A stretch of DNA of 64,000 bases, from the NCBI RefSeq assembly GCF_025499605.1, contig NZ_JAFMVC010000003.1:1-64000 (forward strand), given 5' to 3'. The notes beneath the pieces were generated by a model. That model was not told the origin of the DNA, searched no databases, and saw nothing but the letters and a program-made list of their open reading frames with translations. Made by a program: the position numbers and the translations under genes. This stretch comes from Carboxylicivirga litoralis. Its GTDB lineage: Bacteria > Bacteroidota > Bacteroidia > Bacteroidales > Marinilabiliaceae. This document shows, one piece after another, positions 25,650-35,257 of this stretch (position 1 is the stretch's first letter; every line of letters starts with the position of its first letter).

Positions 25650-28145
25650 GTGAAACGATTAATCGCACTTTTCATAGGTATATGGAGTTTATCCATCTCA
25701 TCCGTTTATTCGCAAATGATTGAGGTGGATTACAAGTCTAAACCCCTCAACGTAATACTGATTGAGTGGCGCGACAAGTACGATCTGCAATTTTCGTTTA
25801 ACGATGCGCAGCTGGCCGCTTATAACATCACCATCAAACAACGCTTTAAAACACCTGACGAAGCGCTCAAAACCCTCTTAAAAGGCTTGCCACTTGATTA
25901 TGAGCAAAGCGATGAGGTTTACATCATCTTTCCGATTAAAAAAGAGAAGAAACCAAAGCATTATACTTTAGTTGGAAAAATCATTGAAAGGGGAACGGGC
26001 GAACCATTGCCCTTTTCGCATATAAAGGCCAATAGTCAGCAGTCGGTTACGGATGTAAAAGGCATGTTCAGCTTCAATTTTGTTGATGATAGCGTCTATC
26101 AAATTACAGCGTCACACTTGGGTTGTTTTATTTTGGATACAACTCTGGTAGCGGGTAATGACCATATTTTGGTTCTAAACCCATCTGCGGTTGGGATTAA
26201 AGAAGTAGTGGTCACCAATAATATTGTTGAGAAAGCCACACAGATTGGTGAAGAGCCGGGTTTAACCAGTTTGAACCATCACATTGCTTATTACCTGCCC
26301 GGTAATGGTGATAATTCGGTCTTTAACTTATTGCGGCTGCAACCCGGTATTCTGGCAGCTGGCGAACAACCCAATGATTTAATTATCTGGGGAAGTCCTG
26401 AAGGAACCAGTCGGGTGACTTTTGATGGTTACACCATTTGGGGCTTGAAGAATTTTAATGATAACATCAGTGCCGTTAACCCTTACCTGGCCAAAAACAT
26501 TGAAATTAAAAAAGGTGGTTACGATGCCACCAATGAAGATGTGGTGGGTGGTATTGTTGACATCGCCGGAAAAAACGGAAGTACACAACAGCCCGGTCTT
26601 AATCTTTTTATCAATAATCAAACGGTGAATGGTATGGTCGAATTGCCGCTTAATCAAAAATCAGCGGTGATGATCGCATTCAGGCAAACGTATTACAATC
26701 TGTTTGGTAAGGAAGATCTAGAAAATATTGAGACGCTGAATGAAAACCTTGAAAACAAAATCAATGCTGTTCCCGATTATCAGTTTCGAGATTTTAACCT
26801 GAAATATTCTCTTCAGGGCGATAATGGCGACCTGTTTTACATTAGCCTGTTGCACGGAACCGATAATTATCAAATTGAGGCCAACCAGGAATTCACAAGG
26901 AGACGTTTAGAGTTTAAAACAGAGGAAGATAATACGCAAATGGGTGGCACCGTCTTCTATGGTAAAACATGGGCGAATGGGGCTTCATCACATATGAAGG
27001 TAAGTTATTCGGGTCTTGAATCAACGTATAAAAGTAAACAGGATCGGGTTTTTACTGGTTCGCAGGGAAGGCAGTTTAGTTTTACTGCTAAAGATGTGGT
27101 TTCGCAAAATGACGTATCAGAACTTTCGGTTGAGTGGCATAACAAACTGCTTGCCGGCGAAAAGCAAAGTATCGATTGGGGCGCTGAATTGGTTCAAAAC
27201 AACCTGATCTTAACCGAGGATACCTTTGATTATCGCTACATCGATTTATCAGAGCGGGCCAGCCGTTTATCCATGTTTGTGCAAGATAGGCTGCAGCTTG
27301 GTAGCAAAGTGCAAGTAACAGCTGGCTTACGTTATAACCACTCGTTTTTTATTGATAAACTTTATTTTGATCCTCGGCTGAGTCTGTCTGTGAGGGCATC
27401 GGGCAATATCAGGTTAAATGCCTCCTGGGGGCAATATCATCAGTTTTTGGTGAAGAGTTCGGTGGTAGATGAATATGGAAACTTTCGTTATAGCTGGACC
27501 ATTGCCGATGATTCGGAGGTGCCTGTTATGGAATCGACGCATTATGTTGTTGGAGGGGCTTATACGCTGCCCAATTTTCTGTTTAGCATAGATGGGTTTT
27601 ATAAAGAAAATTCAGGCATATCACGCTTTATCCGTTATCGGCAACAAAATTATATTATCCATGGAGACTCACGTTCTTATGGAGTTGATTTCTATGGCAA
27701 AAAGGACTTTAAAGGTCATTCTATCTGGGCTTCCTATTCATTAAGTAAAACCGAAGAGTATTTTCCTTTTTATGTCGATGATAAATACCGTAGGGCCTTA
27801 CAAGATCAGCGCCACGAAGTGAAAGTCGCCGGACTTTTTAATGTGGGTTCCTTTCATTTGTCGCTCAGCTATGTCTATGGTTCGGGCTTTCCGCTTTATA
27901 CCAACTACCGCGATGAAATATATACCGAACCAGATTATAACCGGATGGATGCCGCTTTGATTTACCGCCTGTCGTCGCCTCATTTTACTGGCGAAGTTGG
28001 GCTATCGGTACTGAATGTGACCAATGCTGACAACATTAAATTCAACCAGTTTGAACGCATTCCTCTTGAGCAACTAACCACCGCTTATCTTAATTCAGAA
28101 GCAGTACCATTTACACCCTTACTCTATTTAAAACTTCATTTTTAA
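25650..28145 (+). CDS. TonB-dependent receptor with N-terminal STN signalling domain
   Basis: 831 aa from GTG 25650; signal peptide ends near SVYSQ (about residue 22). Order: STN domain (about 25-90, LNVILIEWRDKYDLQFSFND), CarboxypepD-regulatory-like domain (about 105-185, GKIIERGTGEPLPFSHIKA), plug (about 205-310; FNLLRLQPGILAAGEQP), barrel to the end. With the sigma and FecR genes it completes a cell-surface signalling unit: ligand binding outside, STN to FecR, release of the sigma factor. The ligand is unknown; nothing marks it as siderophore or glycan specific. Confidence 0.9.
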   Translation: MKRLIALFIGIWSLSISSVYSQMIEVDYKSKPLNVILIEWRDKYDLQFSFNDAQLAAYNITIKQRFKTPDEALKTLLKGLPLDYEQSDEVYIIFPIKKEKKPKHYTLVGKIIERGTGEPLPFSHIKANSQQSVTDVKGMFSFNFVDDSVYQITASHLGCFILDTTLVAGNDHILVLNPSAVGIKEVVVTNNIVEKATQIGEEPGLTSLNHHIAYYLPGNGDNSVFNLLRLQPGILAAGEQPNDLIIWGSPEGTSRVTFDGYTIWGLKNFNDNISAVNPYLAKNIEIKKGGYDATNEDVVGGIVDIAGKNGSTQQPGLNLFINNQTVNGMVELPLNQKSAVMIAFRQTYYNLFGKEDLENIETLNENLENKINAVPDYQFRDFNLKYSLQGDNGDLFYISLLHGTDNYQIEANQEFTRRRLEFKTEEDNTQMGGTVFYGKTWANGASSHMKVSYSGLESTYKSKQDRVFTGSQGRQFSFTAKDVVSQNDVSELSVEWHNKLLAGEKQSIDWGAELVQNNLILTEDTFDYRYIDLSERASRLSMFVQDRLQLGSKVQVTAGLRYNHSFFIDKLYFDPRLSLSVRASGNIRLNASWGQYHQFLVKSSVVDEYGNFRYSWTIADDSEVPVMESTHYVVGGAYTLPNFLFSIDGFYKENSGISRFIRYRQQNYIIHGDSRSYGVDFYGKKDFKGHSIWASYSLSKTEEYFPFYVDDKYRRALQDQRHEVKVAGLFNVGSFHLSLSYVYGSGFPLYTNYRDEIYTEPDYNRMDAALIYRLSSPHFTGEVGLSVLNVTNADNIKFNQFERIPLEQLTTAYLNSEAVPFTPLLYLKLHF

Positions 28146-28339
28146 AGGTAGATAGGGGCATTTATTGTACCATTCATAGTAATCGGTTGAGCCTTTTTTA
28201 TGCTGATTGCAACAGAATTGATAAAATAGTCATACTATTGTAACCCTGTAGTAATTATGACGTAAAGAAATAAGCTATCTTAAACAAGTGTTTTATTTAA
28301 ACATTCACATACATTTTATTAACTCAAACTATTTTAAAA

Positions 28340-28654
28340 ATGAAAAAAATTCTATTAATGTTAGCCGTAGCCGCTTTTGTTGTATCATCATGTGGTATGA
28401 AAACAAACGCTCAAGGTGAAGAGTCAAAAGAAAAAGCTGCTGTTGAAGCTTCTGTTGATGCTGAAAAAGCATGTTGCGATAAAGAGGCTAAAAAAGAAGG
28501 CTGTTGTGAAAAAGATAGTACAGAATGTACCGATGCTGAGAAAAAAGCATGTTGTGAAAAAGATAGCACAGCAACTGAAGTAGCAAAAACAGAATGCGAA
28601 AAAGCGTGTAGCGAAAAATGCGAGAAAGAGTGTGAGAAGAGTGAAGAAGCATAA
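28340..28654 (+). CDS. Cys/Lys/Glu-rich low-complexity lipoprotein
   Basis: 104 aa; lipobox VSSC (Cys 18). The mature 86 residues are almost entirely E, K, A, D, T, S and C, with three CC pairs (ACCDKE, GCCEKDST, ACCEKDST) and four spaced single Cys near the end (CEKACSEKCEKEC). The GCCEKDST and ACCEKDST blocks are duplicated. It is probably intrinsically disordered; the eleven Cys of the mature part could bind metal ions or form disulfides. No family assigned. It ends at a strong bidirectional terminator. Confidence 0.75.
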   Translation: MKKILLMLAVAAFVVSSCGMKTNAQGEESKEKAAVEASVDAEKACCDKEAKKEGCCEKDSTECTDAEKKACCEKDSTATEVAKTECEKACSEKCEKECEKSEEA

Positions 28655-28688
28655 TGCTTATCAGGAAATCGTCTCATGAATATATGAG

Positions 28689-28722
28689 AATAAAGGCTGT
28701 CCAAACTGGACAGCCTTTATTG
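28689..28722. terminator. Bidirectional terminator
   Basis: AAAGGCTGTCC with GGACAGCCTTT, 5-nt loop, between the Cys-rich lipoprotein gene and the convergent SIMPL gene. Confidence 0.9.
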
Positions 28723-28725
28723 TTT

Positions 28726-29445
28726 TTATTCAAAAGCCCATTCGATAGAAATTGATTTTTGAATTTGTTGTTCTTTAGGATTAAGATCAACGCCGGCAAA
28801 ATGTTTATCAACGCCTTTGATCGGCGGTGCGTCAAATACACCTTCCGATACAATGTCCATTGGGCCGTAAAAAGGCGAGGAGCCATAGTTAATCGTTGAA
28901 ATACCAATAAGCTTCAGTTTAGCTGCCTGAGCAATGGTTTCTGCTTTTTCGGTAGCATCCGCCACTGCCAGCTCAATTACTTTCTTTCTGAGCTTTGTTT
29001 TTTGTTCCTCACTAAAACCAAAAGCAATCTGGTAGTTGATATTGAGGTTTTTCTGGTCGAGGCTTTTTAAAAGCGATTCGGAAAATTTTTGGGTAAACGC
29101 TCCTTTGACTTCTATGGAAATATGGGATATATATCCTGTTTTATGCCTTTTGTTCTGTTGCCATTCGTAATTTTCATTAACAGCAATGGCTTTTGATTTA
29201 ATTAGTTTAGGATCGATGCCGTTGTTTTTAAATACTTTCTTTAAGGCATTTAGTGATGCCATAGATTTGTTAAAACAATCCTGGTAAAGACTGTCTTTAA
29301 TCGTTAAATCAACTGAGACAATAATTTCTTCGGGCACTTCGCTAATGCGTGCGATGCCTTCTACTTTAATTGTTTTATTGCTTTGTGCAGCTACACTCAA
29401 GCTGAAAAATGCGAATAAAAGGCTAACGTAGGTTGTTCGTTTCAT
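28726..29445 (-). CDS. SIMPL (DUF541) domain secreted protein
   Basis: 239 aa: signal peptide ending at SVAAQ, then a DUF541/SIMPL domain (IKVEGIARISEVPEEIIVSVDL; later ADATEKAETIAQAAKLKLIGISTINYG). Family members include E. coli YggE, linked to oxidative-stress tolerance, and a mammalian signalling protein; the biochemical function in bacteria is unsettled. Confidence 0.88.
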   Translation of the reverse strand: MKRTTYVSLLFAFFSLSVAAQSNKTIKVEGIARISEVPEEIIVSVDLTIKDSLYQDCFNKSMASLNALKKVFKNNGIDPKLIKSKAIAVNENYEWQQNKRHKTGYISHISIEVKGAFTQKFSESLLKSLDQKNLNINYQIAFGFSEEQKTKLRKKVIELAVADATEKAETIAQAAKLKLIGISTINYGSSPFYGPMDIVSEGVFDAPPIKGVDKHFAGVDLNPKEQQIQKSISIEWAFE

Positions 29446-29527
29446 AATAATAAATTTTAATGAATGATGTGTTTTGTTGCCATAGGATGCGTCAATACCA
29501 TCTATTCCATAAAATAAATGCGAAAAA

Positions 29528-30358
29528 TTATTTCATAGCCTGCTTTTTTCGGGCATAAAAAATAAAAACTATTCCAATAACGATGTATGGTATGCTTAGT
29601 ATCTGTCCCATATTCAATAGGATATCATTTTCAAAAGCCACCTGGTGTTCCTTAATAAACTCCAGGAAGAAACGAGCCGTGAAAATTAGTGTCAGTGCCA
29701 AACCAAAAGCTCCACCGTGCTTAAGCAAGGCTCTTTGGGTGTGATATAAGACTAACATCAGAGCAAAAATACTGAAGTAACAAAGTGCTTCGTACAATTG
29801 GGTAGGATGACGAGGCAACATGTCAACCTGTTTAAAAATAAAGGCCCAGGGCACATTAGTTGGTTGGCCAATAATCTCTGAATTCATCAGGTTGGCCAGA
29901 CGAATAAAACCAGCACCCAAGCCGGCTACTATGGCTAATAAATCCAATGCATCTGATAAATGGTGTTTGGTTTTGCGTGAATAAATGATCAAAGCAATTA
30001 TCAATCCCAAGGCGCCTCCGTGACTGGCTAGGCCACGATAACCGGTGACTTCAATACCACCAGATTCCAGTATTTTAATGGGCAGTAGCATTTCCAGAGG
30101 GTTAGATAAATAATAGGCCGGCTCGTAAAACAAGCAGTGACCTAAACGGGCGCCTACAATAATACCTATTAAACCAAACGAGGTCAATTTATCTAAATAC
30201 GATTTCGGAAGTCCTTCTTGCTTGTAAAGATATTGCAACATGCTTATGCTTAAGATTAAGCCCAAAACAAACAGTAGTCCGTAAAAACGGATAGAGACGC
30301 CAAATAGATTAACAATCTCGGGATTGGGGTTCCAGTTGATATAATGTTGCAGCATCAT
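29528..30358 (-). CDS. lgt: Prolipoprotein diacylglyceryl transferase
   Basis: Inner-membrane enzyme that attaches diacylglycerol to the lipobox Cys, the first step in lipoprotein maturation; many lipoproteins in this window need it. 276 aa, about seven membrane helices, with VGARLGHCLFYEP, the HGGALG motif and HPTQLYEA. Length is typical. The two Met codons at the start cannot be told apart. Confidence 0.96.
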   Translation of the reverse strand: MMLQHYINWNPNPEIVNLFGVSIRFYGLLFVLGLILSISMLQYLYKQEGLPKSYLDKLTSFGLIGIIVGARLGHCLFYEPAYYLSNPLEMLLPIKILESGGIEVTGYRGLASHGGALGLIIALIIYSRKTKHHLSDALDLLAIVAGLGAGFIRLANLMNSEIIGQPTNVPWAFIFKQVDMLPRHPTQLYEALCYFSIFALMLVLYHTQRALLKHGGAFGLALTLIFTARFFLEFIKEHQVAFENDILLNMGQILSIPYIVIGIVFIFYARKKQAMK

Positions 30359-30561
30359 TCAGATTTCTGATTTTAGCTAATTTACCAAATTATATTTAGT
30401 TCATTAGTTGTTTAATCTGCTAATAATTAATTGATGATAAGAAAAATGGGTTCAATGATAGAAAATCTGTTCAGCATTTTTGAGACGTATGACTAAAAAT
30501 GAAATGTATAATTAAACCACTTTCAGTTACTGGCCTCTTTCTAAGAAAAGTGGATTAAATC

Positions 30562-31611
30562 CTACATCTTTTTCGCTACAATAATATCGCGCTTAATCGA
30601 CTTATCCACCATGTGCTCAAAACCATCGTAGGGTGTTCTGTTTAGAACTTTCATGCCATGATTTTTAAACAACTCTGCTAACTTTTGCTTAGGTGCTACA
30701 AAACTGTTCCAGGCCAAAACGATGGTACCGCCTTTTTTCAATACGGCTTTCCAGGCTGGCAGGCATTGTTCAATTAATTCGGACGGATTACGCGTGCCTG
30801 TTGAACTTTTATTGGCGCCAGTATTGCCGTGAGCGATGCCGTATGGCAAATCACCTACAATTAGGTTAAAACTGTTCTTTTTAAAGTATTTATCGGCCTC
30901 TTGCGAGTTGCCACATATCAGTCCCAGTTGTTTGCGTTCCGCTTTGTTTTTAAAGGCATCTTTACTGTTGGCATATTCAAATTCATGCATATAAATGGCA
31001 TCCTTCTTACTTTTGCCATATACCATGCGTTTATCCGCAGTGAATTTATAACGCTCGTTCTGAAGGTACTTTTTAAAGAAGATTTGATTTTCATGTACCG
31101 ATTTATTCTCTATTTCGATACCAAAAGCATTAAAACCATATACGGTAGCTTCGTTGAGTGTGGTGCCTCGTCCGGCTACAGGATCGAGCAAACTGATGTC
31201 GTCCTCGTATGTAAAATCACTCGCCAGCAGGGCTACGTTCACCATCATTTTGGTAAATAGCTCATTGGTTTTGCCAGCATATTTTTGAATAGTACTGATT
31301 TTGCTGTCAATGTATTGAAAGTTAGCCATCGGTATTGGTGCCAAACCATCATCGGCATGCAGGCCAAACTGGTTGAAAATGGCAAAGACAAAAGATAAGC
31401 GCGATAAAATAGCAATGTCTTCGGTGCTTAATTCATCATTTAAAGTGATGGTGATATAGCGCACACCACACACATCTTCAAAGTCGATTTTCTGGCAACC
31501 AACACTTAAACGTTTGGCAGCAATACTTAACTCAGAAACCGCCAGCTGTGCGGCTTCATTATAATACACGCGGTTATGTCCCGGGTATTGCAAAATCAAA
31601 TACTTCATCAT
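30562..31611 (-). CDS. Trm11/UPF0020-type SAM-dependent methyltransferase
   Basis: 349 aa. Residues 1-125 form a degenerate N-terminal domain. The SAM-binding motif is DPVAGRGTTLNEA (about 142-154) and the catalytic motif IVGDLPYG (about 255-262) matches the (D/N)PPY-type of N-methylases acting on tRNA guanine or adenine. No restriction gene is adjacent, so an RNA substrate is more likely than DNA. Confidence 0.8.
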   Translation of the reverse strand: MMKYLILQYPGHNRVYYNEAAQLAVSELSIAAKRLSVGCQKIDFEDVCGVRYITITLNDELSTEDIAILSRLSFVFAIFNQFGLHADDGLAPIPMANFQYIDSKISTIQKYAGKTNELFTKMMVNVALLASDFTYEDDISLLDPVAGRGTTLNEATVYGFNAFGIEIENKSVHENQIFFKKYLQNERYKFTADKRMVYGKSKKDAIYMHEFEYANSKDAFKNKAERKQLGLICGNSQEADKYFKKNSFNLIVGDLPYGIAHGNTGANKSSTGTRNPSELIEQCLPAWKAVLKKGGTIVLAWNSFVAPKQKLAELFKNHGMKVLNRTPYDGFEHMVDKSIKRDIIVAKKM

Positions 31612-31660
31612 GATACAAAGATAGGGATAAATAGTCAGTAGAGTGTAGTAACAAGTTAGC

Positions 31661-31701
31661 GCAGATTTGTAATCTGTGAAGGATACGATTTACAAATTCG
31701 C
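31661..31701. repeat. Imperfect palindrome in an intergenic gap
   Basis: GCAGATTTGTAATC (31661-31674) and GATTTACAAATTCGC (31687-31701) form an imperfect hairpin. Such sequences appear as remnants of dispersed repeats in Bacteroidota, as I recall. Confidence 0.4.
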
Positions 31702-31727
31702 TTCAGCCCTAATGATTAATGCAAAGG

Positions 31728-31767
31728 ATAAACAAACCCGCTAAGCGCATACATTCACCTAGCGGGT
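31728..31767 (-). terminator. Terminator downstream of nrdG
   Basis: ACCCGCTA (31736-31743) with TAGCGGGT (31760-31767), followed on the minus strand by TTTGTTT. Confidence 0.65.
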
Positions 31768-31833
31768 CTCACCTTTTAAAAACGGCTCCCGTTGGAGCTC
31801 CTATCTATAAATAATCTTTTGGACTTAACTCGA

Positions 31834-32463
31834 CTAATACACCGAGCTTAAAGCATCCACGGTTTCACCTTCTCGAAACTCTTGTAAAACATAGTTTTCG
31901 TATGCAAATTGATTCTTTAATCTATTGATGATATATGGCGAATGATGATCTGGTAAAATAGTTGTGCGGAACTGGAATGGAATACCTGATTGACGAATGA
32001 TTTCGATGGATTGCTTAATCTGAATCATCAAATCGGCATTATTAACACCTGTTACCTGGTAATAGCACTTTCGATTAATAAGCGTTTTAATGTCCATGGC
32101 AATGTAATCGACGAGTTGATTCCTAATCAGATCTTCTATTATGGCCGGGCGCGATCCATTGGTGTCAATCTTAACCGGATAACCCATTTCTTTGATGCTC
32201 TGTATTAATTCAGGCAGGTCGGGCTGAAGTGTTGGTTCACCGCCACTGATAACCACACCGTCCAGCCAGCCTTTGCGATCGTTCAAAAATTGCAGTACTT
32301 CTTCCTGTGCTATATTTGTCTGACCTTTGTAATAAGATGGCAGCACCAAACTGGGATTATGACAATAGCCACACCGAAAGTTACAACCACGGGTAAAGAT
32401 GACAGCACAGGTTTTACCAGGCCAGTCAATAAAACTTTGCCTGATGTAGGATGCTATTTTCAT
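31834..32463 (-). CDS. nrdG: Anaerobic ribonucleotide reductase activating enzyme
   Basis: Radical-SAM enzyme that puts the glycyl radical on NrdD. 209 aa from ATG 32463 (MKIASYIRQSFIDWPG), with CNFRCGYC holding the iron-sulfur Cys (27, 31, 34) and the GGEPTLQ motif. A longer reading from 32544 has no support. Lies downstream of nrdD, separated by 163 bp containing a palindrome, and so falls under the same cobalamin riboswitch if co-transcribed. Confidence 0.93.
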   Translation of the reverse strand: MKIASYIRQSFIDWPGKTCAVIFTRGCNFRCGYCHNPSLVLPSYYKGQTNIAQEEVLQFLNDRKGWLDGVVISGGEPTLQPDLPELIQSIKEMGYPVKIDTNGSRPAIIEDLIRNQLVDYIAMDIKTLINRKCYYQVTGVNNADLMIQIKQSIEIIRQSGIPFQFRTTILPDHHSPYIINRLKNQFAYENYVLQEFREGETVDALSSVY

Positions 32464-32504
32464 TTGTTTGAAATTATATGGGCGAATAGAAAGTTTGTTG
32501 AGCT

Positions 32505-32580
32505 CCCTGAGTATAGTCAAAGAGGAAGATAAAGTGATTATCAAAAGATAGCGATCAACTTACATCGACTCTACTCAGGG
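32505..32580. repeat. Intercistronic palindrome between nrdD and nrdG
   Basis: CCCTGAGTATAGTC (32505-32518) pairs with GACTCTACTCAGGG (32567-32580), one mismatch, 48-nt loop. The arm shares AGTC/GACTCT core sequence with the hairpin at 40818-40877, suggesting one REP-like family. Confidence 0.6.
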
Positions 32581-32626
32581 AAGCATCGTTCAAACGTTAC
32601 ATTACTAGCCAAATGGAGGTATGGTA

Positions 32627-34795
32627 TTATTCATTTATTAATGCTTCTTTAAGGCATTCGTTCGACTCAACCTTGGCTTCTTCGAACTTAGTGCGGTCAA
32701 ATAGCTTTCTGTCCTTAAACTCCTCTTGCTTACCTTTGTTCCATTGCTTAACCGGGCGCATGTAACCGACAATACGACTGTATACTTCGGTTTCGGCATC
32801 ACAATTGGGGCATTGGAAATGTTCGCCTTGCAGATAGCCATGTGTTGGACAAATACTAAAGGTGGGCGATAAAGTGACATAGGGCAGATGGAATGAGTTG
32901 GTGATTTTACGAATCAGGTTTTTGGCCGATGCAGCCGGCATATCTTTTTCGCCCGTAAACAGGTGCAATACTGTTCCCCCAGTGTATAAAGTTTGTAGTT
33001 CATCTTGCATGCGAAGCACATCAAACACATCATCGGAATAACCTACCGGCAAATGTGTTGAGTTAGTGTAATAGGGCTCTGAGCCATTGCGATAGGCATC
33101 GTGGTTAGCCACTATTATATCCGGATGCTGCATGGTGTCAATCTTGGCAAAGCGATAGGCTGTACTTTCGGCAGGTGTAGCTTCGAGGTTGTAAATATTA
33201 CCTGTTTCTTCCTGGAATTCGCTCATCACATCGCGCATAAAATTCATAATACGAATGGCCAGTGCTTTACCCTCTTCGCTGGCAATGCCTTGCCCCAGGA
33301 AGTTGAGGCACAATTCATTCATCCCGTTAATGCCGATGGTTGAAAAGTGGTTTTTCCAGTAACAGTTATGGCGTTCGTAAATGTGTCGCAGATAGAATTT
33401 AGAATAAGGATACAAGCCTTTCTGCGTATAGTCCTCAATGATTTTTCTTTTAATCTCGAGGCTGTTTTTAGCCAGTATCATCAGGTTGCGCAAGCGTTGA
33501 TAAAGATTCTCTTCGGAGCTGACTTCAAAGCCAAGTTTTGGCAGGTTAATGGTTACAACACCCACCGAACCAGTTAACGGGTTAGAGGCAAACAGTCCAC
33601 CTCCACGCTTGTTTAGTTCACGTTTATCAAGGCGAAGACGGCAACACATACTGCGCACATCATCGGGTTTCATATCGGAGTTTACAAAGTTGGAGAAGTA
33701 TGGAATACCGTATTTAGCAGTCATCTCCCAAATGACTTCATATTCAGACTTATTCCAGTCAAAATCAGGTGTGATGTTATAAGTTGGAATCGGGAAAGAG
33801 AAGAGGCTTCCATTGGCATCGCCCTGAATCATGACCTCGGCAAATGCTTTATTCAACATGGTCATCTCTTCCTGGTAATCTTTGTAGGTATCCAGCTGAA
33901 TTTCGCCTCCCCACACCACCGGCTCATCCTTCATAAAATCAGGCACTGTCAAGTCCATGGTGATGTTGGTAAACGGTGTTTGAAAGCCTACACGAGTAGG
34001 AATATTAATGTTGAATAAAAATTCCTGCAGGCATTGTTTCACTTGCTGATAGTTCAAATTATCGCGACGAATATAGGGAGCCAGGTAGGTGTCGAAATTA
34101 GAAAAGGCCTGTGCTCCTGCAGCCTCGCCCTGCATGGTATAGAAAAAGTTGACTATTTGTCCCAATGCCGTTCGCAGGTGTTTGGCCGGGTTGCTTTCGG
34201 CTTTACCCAATACACCTCTGAAACCGTGCATCAGCAGGTCTCTCAAGTCCCAACCAACACAATAAACGCTGAGAAAACCCAGATCGTGGATGTGCAGATA
34301 GCCCTTTTTATGTGCTTCTGATATGTTTTCAGGATATAATTTGTTAAGCCAGTATTGCGAGGTAATAATGGTGGAAATATGTTGGTTCAGTCCTTGTAAC
34401 GAATAAGCCGAATTGGCACTTTCCTTCACGCGCCAGTCATCAAGCGATAAATAGTCGTCCATGGCATCGATGTTTGAAAAGAGTTCTTTGGTATTACGCG
34501 ACTCTTCACGTTTTCGACGATACAGCATATAGGCTTTAGCCAGTTGATAACCTTCCAGTTCAAACAAGGTTTTTTCAACAAAATCCTGCACTTGTTCTAC
34601 TGATGGAATATCGGTTGTTAATTCTTTATCAGCATTGCTAATAATGGTTTCAACCAGGCGACGGGCACGACTTCGATTTGGTCGACCTATGGCGCGCATA
34701 GCCTTAAAAATGGCATGTTCAATTTTATTGGCTTCGAAGTTAACGACTTCGCCATTGCGCTTGATAATTTGCTGGAAACGAGATGCACCATTCAT
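32627..34795 (-). CDS. nrdD: Anaerobic (class III) ribonucleoside-triphosphate reductase
   Basis: Oxygen-sensitive glycyl-radical enzyme that makes dNTPs. 722 aa from ATG 34795 (MNGASRFQQI). N-terminal ATP-cone (about 5-95), catalytic barrel, and C-terminal zinc site (CPTHGYLQGEHFQCPNC) followed by the glycyl-radical motif RIVGYMRP. A GTG reading from 34894 would begin inside the leader RNA and is rejected. A cobalamin riboswitch lies 117 nt upstream. This B12-independent enzyme should be shut off when B12 is present, implying a B12-dependent NrdJ elsewhere; that is inference. Confidence 0.95.
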   Translation of the reverse strand: MNGASRFQQIIKRNGEVVNFEANKIEHAIFKAMRAIGRPNRSRARRLVETIISNADKELTTDIPSVEQVQDFVEKTLFELEGYQLAKAYMLYRRKREESRNTKELFSNIDAMDDYLSLDDWRVKESANSAYSLQGLNQHISTIITSQYWLNKLYPENISEAHKKGYLHIHDLGFLSVYCVGWDLRDLLMHGFRGVLGKAESNPAKHLRTALGQIVNFFYTMQGEAAGAQAFSNFDTYLAPYIRRDNLNYQQVKQCLQEFLFNINIPTRVGFQTPFTNITMDLTVPDFMKDEPVVWGGEIQLDTYKDYQEEMTMLNKAFAEVMIQGDANGSLFSFPIPTYNITPDFDWNKSEYEVIWEMTAKYGIPYFSNFVNSDMKPDDVRSMCCRLRLDKRELNKRGGGLFASNPLTGSVGVVTINLPKLGFEVSSEENLYQRLRNLMILAKNSLEIKRKIIEDYTQKGLYPYSKFYLRHIYERHNCYWKNHFSTIGINGMNELCLNFLGQGIASEEGKALAIRIMNFMRDVMSEFQEETGNIYNLEATPAESTAYRFAKIDTMQHPDIIVANHDAYRNGSEPYYTNSTHLPVGYSDDVFDVLRMQDELQTLYTGGTVLHLFTGEKDMPAASAKNLIRKITNSFHLPYVTLSPTFSICPTHGYLQGEHFQCPNCDAETEVYSRIVGYMRPVKQWNKGKQEEFKDRKLFDRTKFEEAKVESNECLKEALINE

Positions 34796-34911
34796 GTTAA
34801 TCAGTTTTAAAAAATGAATAAATGGTAACTCGCGGGATAAGTGTAAGAACAGTTGTTGGCCAAGCCGCACACAACGCAGTTCATTGCTTTTCACCCGAAA
34901 GCTACGAAAAC

Positions 34912-35070
34912 TAGTGTATCCGGCAGGTCTTCTGACTTATTCCTGTTTTAATCGCCTTCCCATCCGTTTGAGACGAATAGTGACCTATGATTAAAAACCT
35001 TGTGGAACTTACAGCTACGGGGATAGTTCCCGATTTTCACGGGATTCCCTTTTAATCTTTAGTAAAGAAC
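34912..35070 (-). promoter_or_regulatory. Cobalamin riboswitch upstream of nrdD
   Basis: On the minus strand the conserved order is visible: AAAAGGGAATCCCGTGAAAA, then CCCGTAGCTGTAAG, then GATGGGAAGGCG, and the B12-box-type 3' end AGTCAGAAGACCTGCC. The expression platform between 34795 and 34912 has no clear terminator, so translational control is likely. The rest of the gap, 35071-35257, holds only a possible promoter (minus-strand TTCTTTG run near 35085-35095). Confidence 0.92.
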
Positions 35071-35257
35071 CGATTACAGAACAAAGCAAAGAAGAAAAAA
35101 TGAGAAATGTTTAATGATTTGTGCAGTATTTATAAACAAAGTTGTTAACAATGAATGTTTATCCGCTGTTTTAAAAGGATCACATTTTTATTGAATGGAG
35201 CAAAGTAGTTGGACGAAGAGTTGCTTAGTTTGTACTAGCGACGATTTGTACTCACAG

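Noticed and set aside
34796-34894. GTG-started N-terminal extension of nrdD
   Set aside because: It would start just past the riboswitch 3' end and adds residues unlike other NrdD proteins; ATG 34795 gives the usual ATP-cone opening.
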